A DNA stretch of 64,000 nucleotides from Geothermobacter hydrogeniphilus (GTDB taxonomy: Bacteria > Desulfobacterota > Desulfuromonadia > Desulfuromonadales > Geothermobacteraceae), in contig NZ_NAAD01000012.1 of the NCBI RefSeq assembly GCF_002093115.1, forward strand, positions 1 to 64,000, given 5' to 3'. The notes beneath the pieces are model-generated. The model did not search any database, was not told the DNA's origin, and saw only the letters and a program-made list of their open reading frames with translations. Every line of letters starts with the position of its first letter. The first letter of the stretch is position 1. Positions 41,757 through 50,248 of this stretch are shown here, piece by piece. The position numbers were made by a program, and so were the translations under genes.

Positions 41757-43649
41757 CTATTCTAACCTTGAGAACAATGGGAGTTCAGGCTCTGGTTTTG
41801 GCCTTGTCAAAATACTTATTAACTCTTTCTTGTCCATGCCTGGCTTGTATAGGCGGAAATAACTGTGTGATTTTACACCTTCAAATTGGCGAAGGGTGAC
41901 CTTTTTAACTCCATCCCTTAAAATGACTTCTTTTGAAATGCTGTCCGGATATGGCTCAGTAAAAACTATTTCCCTTATGCCAGATTGATATATTTTTTTT
42001 GCACATAATTCACAAGGGAAGGATGTTGTGTAAATAGTTCCACCACGAACGCCCATCCCACCATTTTTAGACGTTTGCAAAAGTGCATTTTCCTCCGCAT
42101 GTAAGGCTCGACAATATTCAAGCCTCTTAATACTTAGACCATTTGTTAAAATGGCAAACAATTTTTCTTGGCCTTCTTCTGTGACGCCAATTTTTTTCAA
42201 TTCATACCTTTTATTGTTTAATAGTTTTTTGATTTTTTTTGAGCTCACAAAGCTCGAATAATTATCTTTATAACAAAAAGGGAACTCCTTAGGGTTATTT
42301 TTTAGTTTTTCCCTAAAGCTTGATTCATTATCCGGATTACTTACTAAAACACTATTATCTAAATTATTAAACTCTTGACCATGCCTATACCCACACCCGA
42401 CTTGTCCTTCTCCTGCATCGTTCCAGCCTGCCCCCACAACATAACCATTTGCACCGATAATAACTGCACCCACCTGTCTTGAAATACAGCTTGACTTCAG
42501 GCTAAGTGAATAAGCCTGATTCATAAACATTTCATCTGATTCAGGGTTAATCACACCTGGCTGCATAATTATCGCATAATACTTTACTAGCTTCGCAAAA
42601 TATTCATCTAAAGTTCCATTATTGTTAATAGCAATATCTGAAATATCTACACATGCTGAGACATTTTGTGCATAAATTTCGTCTGCTCTGTTCTTTTCGC
42701 CCTGGTCTCTCTCATCTCTATCTACTGAAAATACGCCTCTTTCACTTTGCCTTATTTCCTTGTCTGTATAAATAGACATTAAATAAAATTCGTAGTATCT
42801 ATATCTAAAATATAAAACCTCGTACGGATTTCTAAAACTTTCTATTACAAAATGTTTCTTTCTATTCTCCCTGTCGGGTCTATTTCTAAAATACTTTATT
42901 ATAAAATTTGCTTCTTCGGCAATTAACTGACAGCATGTCTCATCAAGGCGATCAAAACTCTGGAATGGATTACCATTCTTGCGGATATTGTCACCTAAAT
43001 CCTGCATTATGGTCCCGTATACCTCTTCATTCCCATAAGATGATCGTATTTCACTATTTAAATCATCCAGCTTTTTTATATAATCATCGTAGAATTTACA
43101 CAAAGAATAATCATCATTCTCAAGATCTCTGAATCTTTTATTTTTTATTATTTCAACAACAGACTTTATCTTTTCAAAATCAAAGGACCTCTCCTCAATA
43201 GCTTTAATGAAGTTTTCTAGCCTTGCTTCATAATGTTTTGGTTTTTTTTCTAAATAATATTCAACTGTAAATTTAAAGAGCATATTACTCATTGAGATTT
43301 TATAAAAATTCTTTACTTCGTTGTTTTTTATCAACCTAGACAGACAGCCAGCTATTTCTCTTTTTTTGAGATGTTTATATAATTTGCGCTTTTCTTTCTC
43401 TATTTTGTACTCTTCCCCATCACAACTTTCCATGTACTCTTTTAACTGCCTGTAACAGGCCTCTATTTCCACCTGCTCCGTTTTGGTTGCTATTTCTCCA
43501 ACCTTTTCTTGGAAACTACCACAAAACATATTTGCTGCAGTTGTACATCCACTCCTAAGCGGGCCAGTCAATCCAAGGATCAAAAAACCTCTATTCATAT
43601 TTAACGGATGCCTACTATCCATAACTAACTCCCAAAATAATTCATCCAC
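41757..43649 (-). CDS. DcdV/AvcD-like anti-phage dCTP/dCMP deaminase
   Basis: 630 aa, two domains. The N-terminal P-loop kinase-like domain has FLILGLTGPLRSGCTTAANM (residues about 22-41, the GSGC/T Walker A variant of this family). The C-terminal deoxycytidylate deaminase domain has His517-Ala-Glu519 in LHAEENALLQ and Cys546-x2-Cys549 in SFPCELCAKK as zinc ligands. Known DcdV/AvcD proteins deaminate dC nucleotides after infection and starve phage of dCTP. The gene is markedly A+T-rich against its neighbours, a sign of recent transfer. The upstream gap of 40 nt leaves little room for the inhibitory RNA that normally precedes such genes. A start ten codons later is possible. Confidence 0.85.
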   Translation of the reverse strand: MDELFWELVMDSRHPLNMNRGFLILGLTGPLRSGCTTAANMFCGSFQEKVGEIATKTEQVEIEACYRQLKEYMESCDGEEYKIEKEKRKLYKHLKKREIAGCLSRLIKNNEVKNFYKISMSNMLFKFTVEYYLEKKPKHYEARLENFIKAIEERSFDFEKIKSVVEIIKNKRFRDLENDDYSLCKFYDDYIKKLDDLNSEIRSSYGNEEVYGTIMQDLGDNIRKNGNPFQSFDRLDETCCQLIAEEANFIIKYFRNRPDRENRKKHFVIESFRNPYEVLYFRYRYYEFYLMSIYTDKEIRQSERGVFSVDRDERDQGEKNRADEIYAQNVSACVDISDIAINNNGTLDEYFAKLVKYYAIIMQPGVINPESDEMFMNQAYSLSLKSSCISRQVGAVIIGANGYVVGAGWNDAGEGQVGCGYRHGQEFNNLDNSVLVSNPDNESSFREKLKNNPKEFPFCYKDNYSSFVSSKKIKKLLNNKRYELKKIGVTEEGQEKLFAILTNGLSIKRLEYCRALHAEENALLQTSKNGGMGVRGGTIYTTSFPCELCAKKIYQSGIREIVFTEPYPDSISKEVILRDGVKKVTLRQFEGVKSHSYFRLYKPGMDKKELISILTRPKPEPELPLFSRLE

Positions 43650-43688
43650 GATCTTCTAAAATGAACTGTGAGAAAATTTATTCTTCCC

Positions 43689-43943
43689 TCACATCGACAA
43701 CCCCGCAAACGCATTCCGAATCTTCACCTTCGTCTCCCGGTTCTCCGGCAAATCCTCGGCAAACATCTCGATCTCATCCGCCGAGAAGACCACCCGCACC
43801 GTGTGCTCGGGAGTGTTCAACCTGAGCAGCCACTGGTAACCCTGGTCATCCCACTCGATCTCGGGTTGCAGGCCGTGACCACCGGCATAACGCAACGCGA
43901 CCTCTTCGAGCATCGCCTTGCCTTTGTTGAATGCTTCAGACAT
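43689..43943 (-). CDS. Small hypothetical protein
   Basis: 84 aa from the ATG at 43943 (AAAGGTG upstream). Acidic, no membrane segment; visible stretches include GYQWLLRLNTPEHTVRVVFS and EIEMFAEDLPENRETKVKI. I do not recognise the family. G+C content is like the host backbone, unlike dcdV 40 nt downstream, so it may mark the island's inner border or provide the promoter for dcdV. Confidence 0.6.
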   Translation of the reverse strand: MSEAFNKGKAMLEEVALRYAGGHGLQPEIEWDDQGYQWLLRLNTPEHTVRVVFSADEIEMFAEDLPENRETKVKIRNAFAGLSM

Positions 43944-43969
43944 GTGAACACCTTTCTTTGTCTCGCGCA

Positions 43970-44070
43970 GAGCCGCATGAGGCGCTAAGAAAACCAAAAC
44001 CTTTAAGCTTAAATTCTTTCTCTGCGAACGCTGCGAACTCGAGTAAGCGCAAGCGAACGGGCGTGAAACC
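43970..44070. repeat. Partial intergenic repeat, CTCTGCG type
   Basis: Contains TTCTTTCTCTGCGAACGCTG and a tail CGAGTAAGCGCAAGCGAACG like the tails at about 50.9 and 55.4 kb. A degraded copy of one arm. Confidence 0.45.
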
Positions 44071-44078
44071 CCAAAGGC

Positions 44079-44984
44079 TTACCCACCCTGCTCATGCCGA
44101 AACCGCCGCTTGATCGTCCGCACGAACGGCACCGCTGAGTAACCCACAATCAACACCAGCGACGGTTTGTGTCCCTCCGGAATCTTCAGCCTTGCGCAGA
44201 GCGCCTTGTTGCGCTGGAGAATAGGCGGCGAACCACCTATCATGCAGCTGCCGAGCCCGAGCGCTTCGGCGGTGAGCATCGCGTAGGTGCAGGCGATCGC
44301 CGCGTCCTCGGCACCGGCGTAGGGCGAGTGGCTGAACACCAGCAGCGCCGGCGCACCCCAGTGGACCGTGTCGCGCCCTTCGTCCCAGCCCTGGATGTAG
44401 TCTGCCCCCAACGGCAGGATGAAATCGTTGAACCGCTCGTAGCGGGCCTGGCCGAGCAGCGGCCACAGCAGCTTGAGCAGGCCGGGGCGCATGACTTTCA
44501 TCATGCGGCGATATCCCGCGACCACCTCGGCGGAGAGCTCGCGCACCTGCTCGAACCCGTTCACGGTTGCGACCCCGACATCGGAGGGCGGGATCCCCAT
44601 CGGCGCGGTCGAGGCCATGGCGACCACCTGCTCGAGCAGCTCGGCCGGGACCGGCTCGTCGCGATACCGGCGCACGCTGCGCCGCGAGGTGAACAGCGTC
44701 TGCAACGCCTCAGCGTCGGCGCGCGCATCAGGCTCAGGCAGCGACCGGAGATCCGCTGGGTCGAGGTTGCGACCGGTGACGCTGATGCACGCATGCGGGC
44801 AGACCATCATGCAGTGACCGCAGGCGATACAGCCGAAGCTGATCTCCCGCTGCTGCACCGCATCCGCTTCGATGGTGAGTACCTCGACCGGACAGGTCTC
44901 GACGCAGCGCCGGCAAAGCGTGCAGCGCTCCCTGTCGACCCTGACCTGCCCCGTTTCATGGTACAAGCTGTGTTTGACCGCCAT
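44079..44984 (-). CDS. Ferredoxin-nitroreductase fusion protein, copy 1
   Basis: 301 aa. The N-terminal 2[4Fe-4S] domain has CTLCRRCVETCPVEVL and CIACGHCMMVCPHACI. The nitroreductase domain runs from about residue 95 (FTSRRSVRRYRDEPVPAELL, ASTAPMGIPPSDVG). It would take electrons from ferredoxin-type carriers to reduce a quinone-like or nitro compound through FMN (family knowledge; substrate unknown). A separate open frame immediately upstream (from 45070, beginning MGKKESIGFKVEEEAEAYKL) may be a short leader or vestigial gene. Confidence 0.88.
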   Translation of the reverse strand: MAVKHSLYHETGQVRVDRERCTLCRRCVETCPVEVLTIEADAVQQREISFGCIACGHCMMVCPHACISVTGRNLDPADLRSLPEPDARADAEALQTLFTSRRSVRRYRDEPVPAELLEQVVAMASTAPMGIPPSDVGVATVNGFEQVRELSAEVVAGYRRMMKVMRPGLLKLLWPLLGQARYERFNDFILPLGADYIQGWDEGRDTVHWGAPALLVFSHSPYAGAEDAAIACTYAMLTAEALGLGSCMIGGSPPILQRNKALCARLKIPEGHKPSLVLIVGYSAVPFVRTIKRRFRHEQGG

Positions 44985-45123
44985 GTCGACCTGCCCTTCT
45001 CTTGCAAAGCCAACTTGTAAGCCTCAGCCTCTTCTTCGACCTTGAACCCGATCGACTCCTTCTTGCCCATCAAGGATATAGGCCTGATTCAACCCTCAAC
45101 CCTTACCCCCGACACCTGCAAAC

Positions 45124-45261
45124 AAAAAAGCCGCTCTTCGGCAGACACCGAAACAGCGGCTCAATAGCGTGCAGTGATGTTGGTGCGTCCATTCACCGTT
45201 ATCCCCTCCGTCGTCCATGTTAAGCAAACCTCACCTTAAAGCCTGATGCCCGGGCTGTCAA
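45124..45261 (-). promoter_or_regulatory. Promoter, short leader ORF and terminator: candidate attenuator or small RNA
   Basis: On the minus strand: -35 TTGACA (45256-45261), 17-bp spacer, -10 TAAGGT (45233-45238). Then GGAGGGG followed after 6 nt by GTG, an 11-codon ORF (MNGRTNITARY) and its TGA. Directly after comes a terminator: stem AGCCGCT/AGCGGCT with an inner TTCGG/CCGAA pair and six T (45124-45162). The predicted RNA is about 100 nt and lies upstream of the nitroreductase at 44984. Confidence 0.6.
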
Positions 45262-45339
45262 ACCCTTTCAGCTGCCCCTGGGCAGGAGGCAGCGACACCA
45301 TCGGCGAGTCGGAAAAGCCATGCATTAATACCTGCTGGG

Positions 45340-45522
45340 TCAGGATTGCAAGATGGTAAGGTTCTCCAGCTTCGACCGGATCATTTCCATCTCTACCTCA
45401 GTCGTCGCACATATTATGGCTTTGTCTCTCAATCGTCTGGCCGCAGAGTTCAGGGTACTGACATCGCGTTTAACCCAGGCCCCCAGGTCAGTCAACATTG
45501 CATCGCTCAACTCCAGCACCAC
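45340..45522 (-). CDS. Short ORF, possible STAS-like fragment
   Basis: 60 aa starting at GTG, without a convincing ribosome site; the frame is open upstream of that codon. The pattern VLELSDAMLTDLGAWVK followed by a basic helix loosely recalls the second half of a STAS domain. It may be a remnant or not a gene at all. Confidence 0.25.
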   Translation of the reverse strand: MVLELSDAMLTDLGAWVKRDVSTLNSAARRLRDKAIICATTEVEMEMIRSKLENLTILQS

Positions 45523-45553
45523 CCAGGCCTGACCCCATGGGCCCCACTTACCG

Positions 45554-46396
45554 CTAACGCCAGGTGATCACCGGCGCCTTGCGAGTGGGCAGACGGTGAT
45601 AACGATACTGCGGATAACCAACCATCATCGCCCCGAAAGACTGGTGTCCTTCAGGCAGAGCGAGCGCCTCCTGCAGTGGCGGAAAGCTGGTGGCCGCGGC
45701 ATTGAAGTACCCGGCCCAGCAGGTTCCCAGCGCCATGCCGGACGCCGCCAGTTCCAGGTAGGCCAGAGCGATGGTGCAGGTCGATGAGGCCAGACGGTCA
45801 TCTTTGGGAGCATGGGCAATGATCAGAGCCGGAGCCCCGCGCAAAATAACGTCCTCGCCCCCGGCGATCCGCTCCAGGACACGATCCATGTGCAGGGACC
45901 GGGCAAGGTCTGCCATGTTGTCCAGCATCCAGCGCATCCAGTCGGCGACGATGCCGCTCATGCGGTTCAATTCCTCACGGTTGTCCACCACCAGCCACTC
46001 GGCTCCCTGGGAATTATGACCGGAGGGAGCGTAGCGGGCCGTTTCGATCAGCTTCTGCAGGCTGTCCCGAGAAACCGGCTGGTCACGATAGTTGCGAACA
46101 GAGCGGCGGCCGCGCAGAAACTGCCGGCTCTGTTCTTCGGACAGCTGCAGGTCTTTGCGGAGCGGCGGAAACCCTTCCAGCGGCAGCTCGGCATGCCGCA
46201 GACTGCCTGTCGGGCAGACGGCAACACAATGACCGCAGCGGATGCAGAATTCCTCCGCCCTGGCAACGGCAGCCGGGTATGCCCCCTTGCCGAAAGCAAT
46301 GATCTTCATCGGACAGACGGAACTGCAGAGACCATCCCGGTTGCAGGTTTGTTGGTTGACTGTGATCAGCGGCATAAAAGGGACTCCCTGGAACAA
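45554..46396 (-). CDS. Ferredoxin-nitroreductase fusion protein, copy 2
   Basis: 280 aa; the domain start MPLITVNQQTCNRDG lies five codons in, at 46381, and may be the true start. 2[4Fe-4S] motifs CNRDGLCSSVCPMKII and CIRCGHCVAVCPTGSL, then nitroreductase LRGRRSVRNYRDQPVSRDSL and ARYAPSGHNSQGAEW. Same architecture as 44079-44984 and paralogous to it. A terminator in the same direction lies at 45124-45162. Confidence 0.88.
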   Translation of the reverse strand: MFQGVPFMPLITVNQQTCNRDGLCSSVCPMKIIAFGKGAYPAAVARAEEFCIRCGHCVAVCPTGSLRHAELPLEGFPPLRKDLQLSEEQSRQFLRGRRSVRNYRDQPVSRDSLQKLIETARYAPSGHNSQGAEWLVVDNREELNRMSGIVADWMRWMLDNMADLARSLHMDRVLERIAGGEDVILRGAPALIIAHAPKDDRLASSTCTIALAYLELAASGMALGTCWAGYFNAAATSFPPLQEALALPEGHQSFGAMMVGYPQYRYHRLPTRKAPVITWR

Positions 46397-46566
46397 GATT
46401 CAAAGGTGATCAACGGCATGAAAGCCAGGGGCCCTGACCCGAGGATGGGGTCCAGCGCCCCTGCAGACTCTCCTGCCGAATCGCGAGTTGTCGATAACAT
46501 TGAGGGAACAGGAATGACCGCAAAAGAGAGAAAATGAATCTGCCCTCGTTTCTCGGCCGAAATAGA

Positions 46567-46983
46567 TTATATCAGCAGCCGATGGCGCACATGCTTCGGC
46601 GCGTGAGCCATCAGCGAGGCGATGACGAAAGCCAGCAGCACCGTCGGCTGTCCCGGCAGGTAGCCGTGCCAGGCCGCTCCCAGCAGCAGCACCTTCACCA
46701 TGCTGGTCAGCCCCGACAGTTCCCGGTAAAGCTGGCGGTGCCGCAGCCATTCGGTAAAAAACAGCACCATGCCGCTGGCCAGGGAGATCGCCAGATAAAC
46801 CAGCGGCGGACCGGGAACCGCGTCAAGCAGGTAAGCCGCCAGGAAGACCGCCGCCCCGACCTGATGAACCGCCCTGACCAGCAGGGAAAGGTAGAGCACC
46901 CAGTAGGGGCGCTCACCGATCCGGCCGGTGGGCGCGCTGTTCCGAGAACCGTTGCCGGTCTTTTTTTCCTCCGCGCGGCGCAA
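46567..46983 (-). CDS. Membrane protein of unknown function
   Basis: 138 aa from a TTG at 46983, with AGGAGAG just upstream. Four hydrophobic helices are visible (about residues 28-50, 58-76, 92-108 and 112-126), and the C-terminus ends PKHVRHRLLI, basic and probably cytoplasmic. I recognise no named family. It follows the Rrf2 gene by 8 nt, so it is probably in one operon with it. Confidence 0.6.
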   Translation of the reverse strand: MRRAEEKKTGNGSRNSAPTGRIGERPYWVLYLSLLVRAVHQVGAAVFLAAYLLDAVPGPPLVYLAISLASGMVLFFTEWLRHRQLYRELSGLTSMVKVLLLGAAWHGYLPGQPTVLLAFVIASLMAHAPKHVRHRLLI

Positions 46984-46991
46984 ATCTCTCC

Positions 46992-47453
46992 TCAGCTTCC
47001 ACCCGGTTCCGCCGGGGAGATCGATCCGCTCTCCTCCCGCTCGACGCGCATCCGGGCGCTGTTGAGAGCTGTTTCCAGGGTGATGGTATCCAGCACCGCC
47101 TTGGTGAGATCATCAATCTCGCGGGTGATGCTCTGCAGTTCCTCGACCACCGCCTCCCCGGCCCGCCCCCTTGGACTGGGAATATCAAGTTCCGACTCCA
47201 GAGATTCAAACAGCTCGATGACATCGAGCAGCGTGGTCCGATTGGGAACCCCGGTGAAACGATAGCCGCCTCCGGCGCCGCGTACCGCCTGCACCAGGCC
47301 TGATCGCACCAGGGTGCGCAGTACCTTGGCCAGGTGATGCGTAGAAATGGCATATTTGTCGGCAATGTCGGTCGCCGAAAGCTGCCGTTCGGGATCGCCG
47401 GCCAGCTCCAGTACGGCATAGAGCGCAAACAGACTTGCCTTATGCAATTTCAT
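46992..47453 (-). CDS. Rrf2-family transcriptional regulator
   Basis: 153 aa. N-terminal wHTH of the family: KASLFALYAVLELAGDPERQ, SATDIADKYAISTHHLAKVL and RGAGGGYRF in the wing. The C-terminal helix is long and charged. No cysteine occurs in the entire protein, so it cannot hold the Fe-S cluster of IscR/NsrR-type members and must sense another signal. Its start overlaps the GNAT gene by 4 nt. It is the regulator gene nearest to bamB. Confidence 0.88.
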   Translation of the reverse strand: MKLHKASLFALYAVLELAGDPERQLSATDIADKYAISTHHLAKVLRTLVRSGLVQAVRGAGGGYRFTGVPNRTTLLDVIELFESLESELDIPSPRGRAGEAVVEELQSITREIDDLTKAVLDTITLETALNSARMRVEREESGSISPAEPGGS

Positions 47454-47899
47454 AATGGCTTTTCCAGTTCGATGTAGCGCCCGGTCCGCAGCCCCTGGCT
47501 GCGGAAAAAGGACAGGGTCAGCTTGTTCTCCCGGTCAACCATGGTCCGCACGGTCGTGACCCCGGCTTTTTTCAGCCGTCGGCAGATCTCTTCGAACATC
47601 AGCTGCCCGACACCCAGTTCCCGGGTGCGGGGGGACACGCTGAGGGCGAAGACCCAGCCGCAGGGGGGCGAACCGAATTCCCAGGCGCGCACCTCGCCAA
47701 TGATGAAACCAATAGCCTCACCCTCCCGTTCGGCGACCAGAAAAATCCGGTCATCCCGCTCGGCACCGACATAACGGTCGAAGACACCGCGCCAGTAGGC
47801 CGGCTTTTCATCAGCGACCCCGACCAGGTCCAGCGCCACGACGGCCTCGAAGTCGGCCGGTCTGGCATTGCGGATGGTGATGTGATCTGTCATGTTCAT
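47450..47899 (-). CDS. GNAT-family N-acetyltransferase
   Basis: 149 aa. Acetyl-CoA-binding segment LSVSPRTRELGVGQLMFEEI (R-x-x-G-x-G/A), preceded by FIIGEVRAWEFG. Close to RimI-like enzymes; the substrate is unknown. It is the first gene of the minus-strand GNAT-Rrf2-membrane protein operon, divergent from bamB. Confidence 0.85.
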   Translation of the reverse strand: MNMTDHITIRNARPADFEAVVALDLVGVADEKPAYWRGVFDRYVGAERDDRIFLVAEREGEAIGFIIGEVRAWEFGSPPCGWVFALSVSPRTRELGVGQLMFEEICRRLKKAGVTTVRTMVDRENKLTLSFFRSQGLRTGRYIELEKPL

Positions 47900-47948
47900 G
47901 GCCTGATCGCTGCTTCCTGCCCGGGAACGGGCTGCGGCAAAACTCGGT

Positions 47949-47964
47949 ATTGTGGTACCACAAA
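47949..47964. promoter_or_regulatory. Palindromic operator candidate in the GNAT/bamB spacer
   Basis: ATTGTGGTACCACAAAT contains the perfect 14-bp palindrome TTGTGGTACCACAA; another half-site, ATACCAC, follows. Located between the divergent GNAT and bamB genes. Confidence 0.55.
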
Positions 47965-48019
47965 TACCACTTGGATCACAAGGAATTTCCCGCTATCGGA
48001 ATAACGGCGTTATATTTTC

Positions 48020-48048
48020 TTGACGCAAATTTGGTATTGCAGTACCTT
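48020..48048 (+). promoter_or_regulatory. bamB promoter with shared TTGGTATTG operator motif
   Basis: -35 TTGACG (48020-48025), 17-bp spacer, -10 TACCTT (48043-48048). The spacer and -10 hold TTGGTATTGCAGTACC. The bcrC promoter at 61133 has TTGGTATTGAAGCACC at the same offset. The rest of the 325-bp spacer holds a degraded copy of the 163-bp repeat (about 48117-48206). Confidence 0.65.
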
Positions 48049-48224
48049 TTTACACGATTCGACATTCAAGGATCTGATCGACCGCAATCGACGGCCCGAA
48101 AGCCGTTCGAGACATTCTCCTGACTCAGGGGGGCATGGCGGATGAAGAGTACTGGCAGGTCAACGACTTGTGCTGTTCGCCGGCAATGACCCCGCTGATC
48201 CGGGATTTGAAAAGGGGCAAGCGC

Positions 48225-50231
48225 ATGAGGTACGCAGAGACAGGCTACAATCTCGAAATCGATCTCTCCCGCGGCAACATCGAAAAGGTTGCCACCGACC
48301 CGAAGGAGACCGAACTCTATCTCGGCGGGCTGGGCACCAACGCCAAGCTGATCTGGGACCGGGTCCCTCCCGAAGTGGAGCCCTTTTCCCCCGACAATCT
48401 GCTGATCTTCGGCGCCGGCCTGCTCTGCGGAACTCCGGCGACCGGCTGCAACCGCACCATCGTCTCGACCATCTCTCCCCAGACCCGGCTGCTGGCCTTT
48501 TCGATGATGGGCGGCTTCTGGGCCCCGGAGCTGAAGTACGCCGGATACGACAAGGTGGTGCTGCGCGGCAAGTCGCCCGATCTGGTTTACATCTGGATCC
48601 ACGACGACAAGGTCGAAATCCGCGACGCCTCCCACCTGCGCGGCAAGGGCGCGATCGAGACCGCGGAACTGATCAAGCAGGAACTGAACCAGCCCAAGGC
48701 CCAGGTGGCGGCGATCGGCATGGCCGGCGAGAACCGGGTCTACTACGCCTCCATCGAACAGGGCCGCTCCAGCGCCAGCCGCGGCGGCATCGGCGCGGTG
48801 ATGGGCGACAAGGGCGTCAAGGCGATCGTGGTGCGCGGCACCAGGGATCTCAACATCGCCCGGCCGGAGGAATTCCTCGGGCTGTGCAACGAGGTGCTGG
48901 ACTATATCAAGTACCGCGAGGAGCACCCGATCCCGGGCGTGATGCCGATCCTGGCCGGGCTCGGCTCGCCGCAGGAGATGAAAGTCCACGACGAGAAGTG
49001 GCATACCGAAAACTTCATGTGGGGCAACTCCCGGGAGCGGCGCAAGGGCTTCTGGACCGACGAGATCGCCAAAGAGTGGACCGAAACCATGGAGAAGGCC
49101 CGCACCCGGCTGATCAGCTGCTTCAACTGCCCGATGAAATGCGGGGCGACCATCTCCATGCCGGGCCTGCCGACCTACATGATGAAATGCTTCACCAAGC
49201 TCACCTACACCATGGGCGCCTTCTCCGATCTCGACTTCGGCCTGCGCATCGCCCAGAAGGCCACCGAGTACGGCGTCGACGGCTTCTCCGCCCCGCAGGT
49301 GATGGCCTTCGCCATTGAGCTGCTGGAAAACGGCATCCTCAGCAAGGACGATTTCCCCGGCATGCCGGAGGACAACGAGGGCCGCTTCTTCTACCTGCTC
49401 GACATGATCGTGCGCCGCGAAGGGATCGGCGACCTGCTCGCCAACGGCACCTACTGGGCGGCGAAGGAAATCGGCAACGGCGCCGAGGAATTCGCCCACA
49501 ACAACATCAAGAAGACCGAGCAGCTGCCGCTCAAGCTGTCGATGCTCAACCCGATCTACTTCCTGATGTACTCCACCGGCGAGAAGATCAACATCACCCA
49601 GATCGAGGGCCAGTTCCCGCAGGCGCCCTTCCCGACCCGGGAAGCCCGCGAGGAGTTCGTCAAGGACTGGATCCAGGTGCCGGACGATCGCTTCAAGCAA
49701 TATTTCGTCGACTGGGAGCTGCGCGGCGAGAACTCCATGCCCTTCTACCCGACCGTGGAGATGTGCTGCGACATCGTCGACTGGCAGGAGCGGATGCACT
49801 ACATCGACGACGCCCTCGGCCAGTGCGCCGGGCTGTCCTCCTTCCCGCTGAAACCGCCCTACCACATCCACAACTACCCGAAGTTCATCTCCGCCGGGGC
49901 CGGCATCGAAATGGACGAAGAAAAACTGACCGCGGCGGCCAAGCGCTATCGGACCCTGGTGCGGGCGATCAACATCCGCCGCGGCATGCGGCGCAAGGAC
50001 GAGAAACCGCCGGCAAACCACTGGAAGAAACGCTTCCCCGAACTCGAAGAGCAGCTGCTGGACGCCTATTACAAGCTCAAGGGCTGGAACCGGGACGGTA
50101 TTCCGACCGCCGAGTCGCTGCGGGAGCTGGGGCTCGATTATGTCAGTGAGGACTTCATCCAGCGGGGCATTCTGGGCGACGACGAAGCCGCGGATCCGAC
50201 CGCGAACCAGCAAGCCGCAACGGCACAGTAG
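48225..50231 (+). CDS. bamB: Class II benzoyl-CoA reductase, tungsten subunit BamB
   Basis: 668 aa from the ATG at 48225 (the earlier open frame lies in repeat sequence; the family starts at MRYAETGYNLEIDLSRGNIE). AOR-family fold with a tungsten bis-pyranopterin site: the GLGTNAKLIWDRVPPEVEPF and FGAGLLCGTPATGCNR loops, and cluster ligands in CFNCPMKCGATIS (about residues 303-310). It carries out the ATP-independent Birch-like reduction of benzoyl-CoA to the 1,5-diene. It is first in the bamBCDEFGHI order, which is the same as in known obligate anaerobes. Confidence 0.97.
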   Translation: MRYAETGYNLEIDLSRGNIEKVATDPKETELYLGGLGTNAKLIWDRVPPEVEPFSPDNLLIFGAGLLCGTPATGCNRTIVSTISPQTRLLAFSMMGGFWAPELKYAGYDKVVLRGKSPDLVYIWIHDDKVEIRDASHLRGKGAIETAELIKQELNQPKAQVAAIGMAGENRVYYASIEQGRSSASRGGIGAVMGDKGVKAIVVRGTRDLNIARPEEFLGLCNEVLDYIKYREEHPIPGVMPILAGLGSPQEMKVHDEKWHTENFMWGNSRERRKGFWTDEIAKEWTETMEKARTRLISCFNCPMKCGATISMPGLPTYMMKCFTKLTYTMGAFSDLDFGLRIAQKATEYGVDGFSAPQVMAFAIELLENGILSKDDFPGMPEDNEGRFFYLLDMIVRREGIGDLLANGTYWAAKEIGNGAEEFAHNNIKKTEQLPLKLSMLNPIYFLMYSTGEKINITQIEGQFPQAPFPTREAREEFVKDWIQVPDDRFKQYFVDWELRGENSMPFYPTVEMCCDIVDWQERMHYIDDALGQCAGLSSFPLKPPYHIHNYPKFISAGAGIEMDEEKLTAAAKRYRTLVRAINIRRGMRRKDEKPPANHWKKRFPELEEQLLDAYYKLKGWNRDGIPTAESLRELGLDYVSEDFIQRGILGDDEAADPTANQQAATAQ

Positions 50232-50248
50232 ACGGGAGGGCGCAAGCC

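Noticed and set aside
44807-45073. 88-aa frame overlapping the ferredoxin-nitroreductase start
   Set aside because: Only the first 28 codons look protein-like; the remainder is a shadow of the nitroreductase gene. Mentioned there as a possible leader.
48066-50213. 715-aa open frame antisense to bamB
   Set aside because: Shadow of bamB, which has full family conservation.
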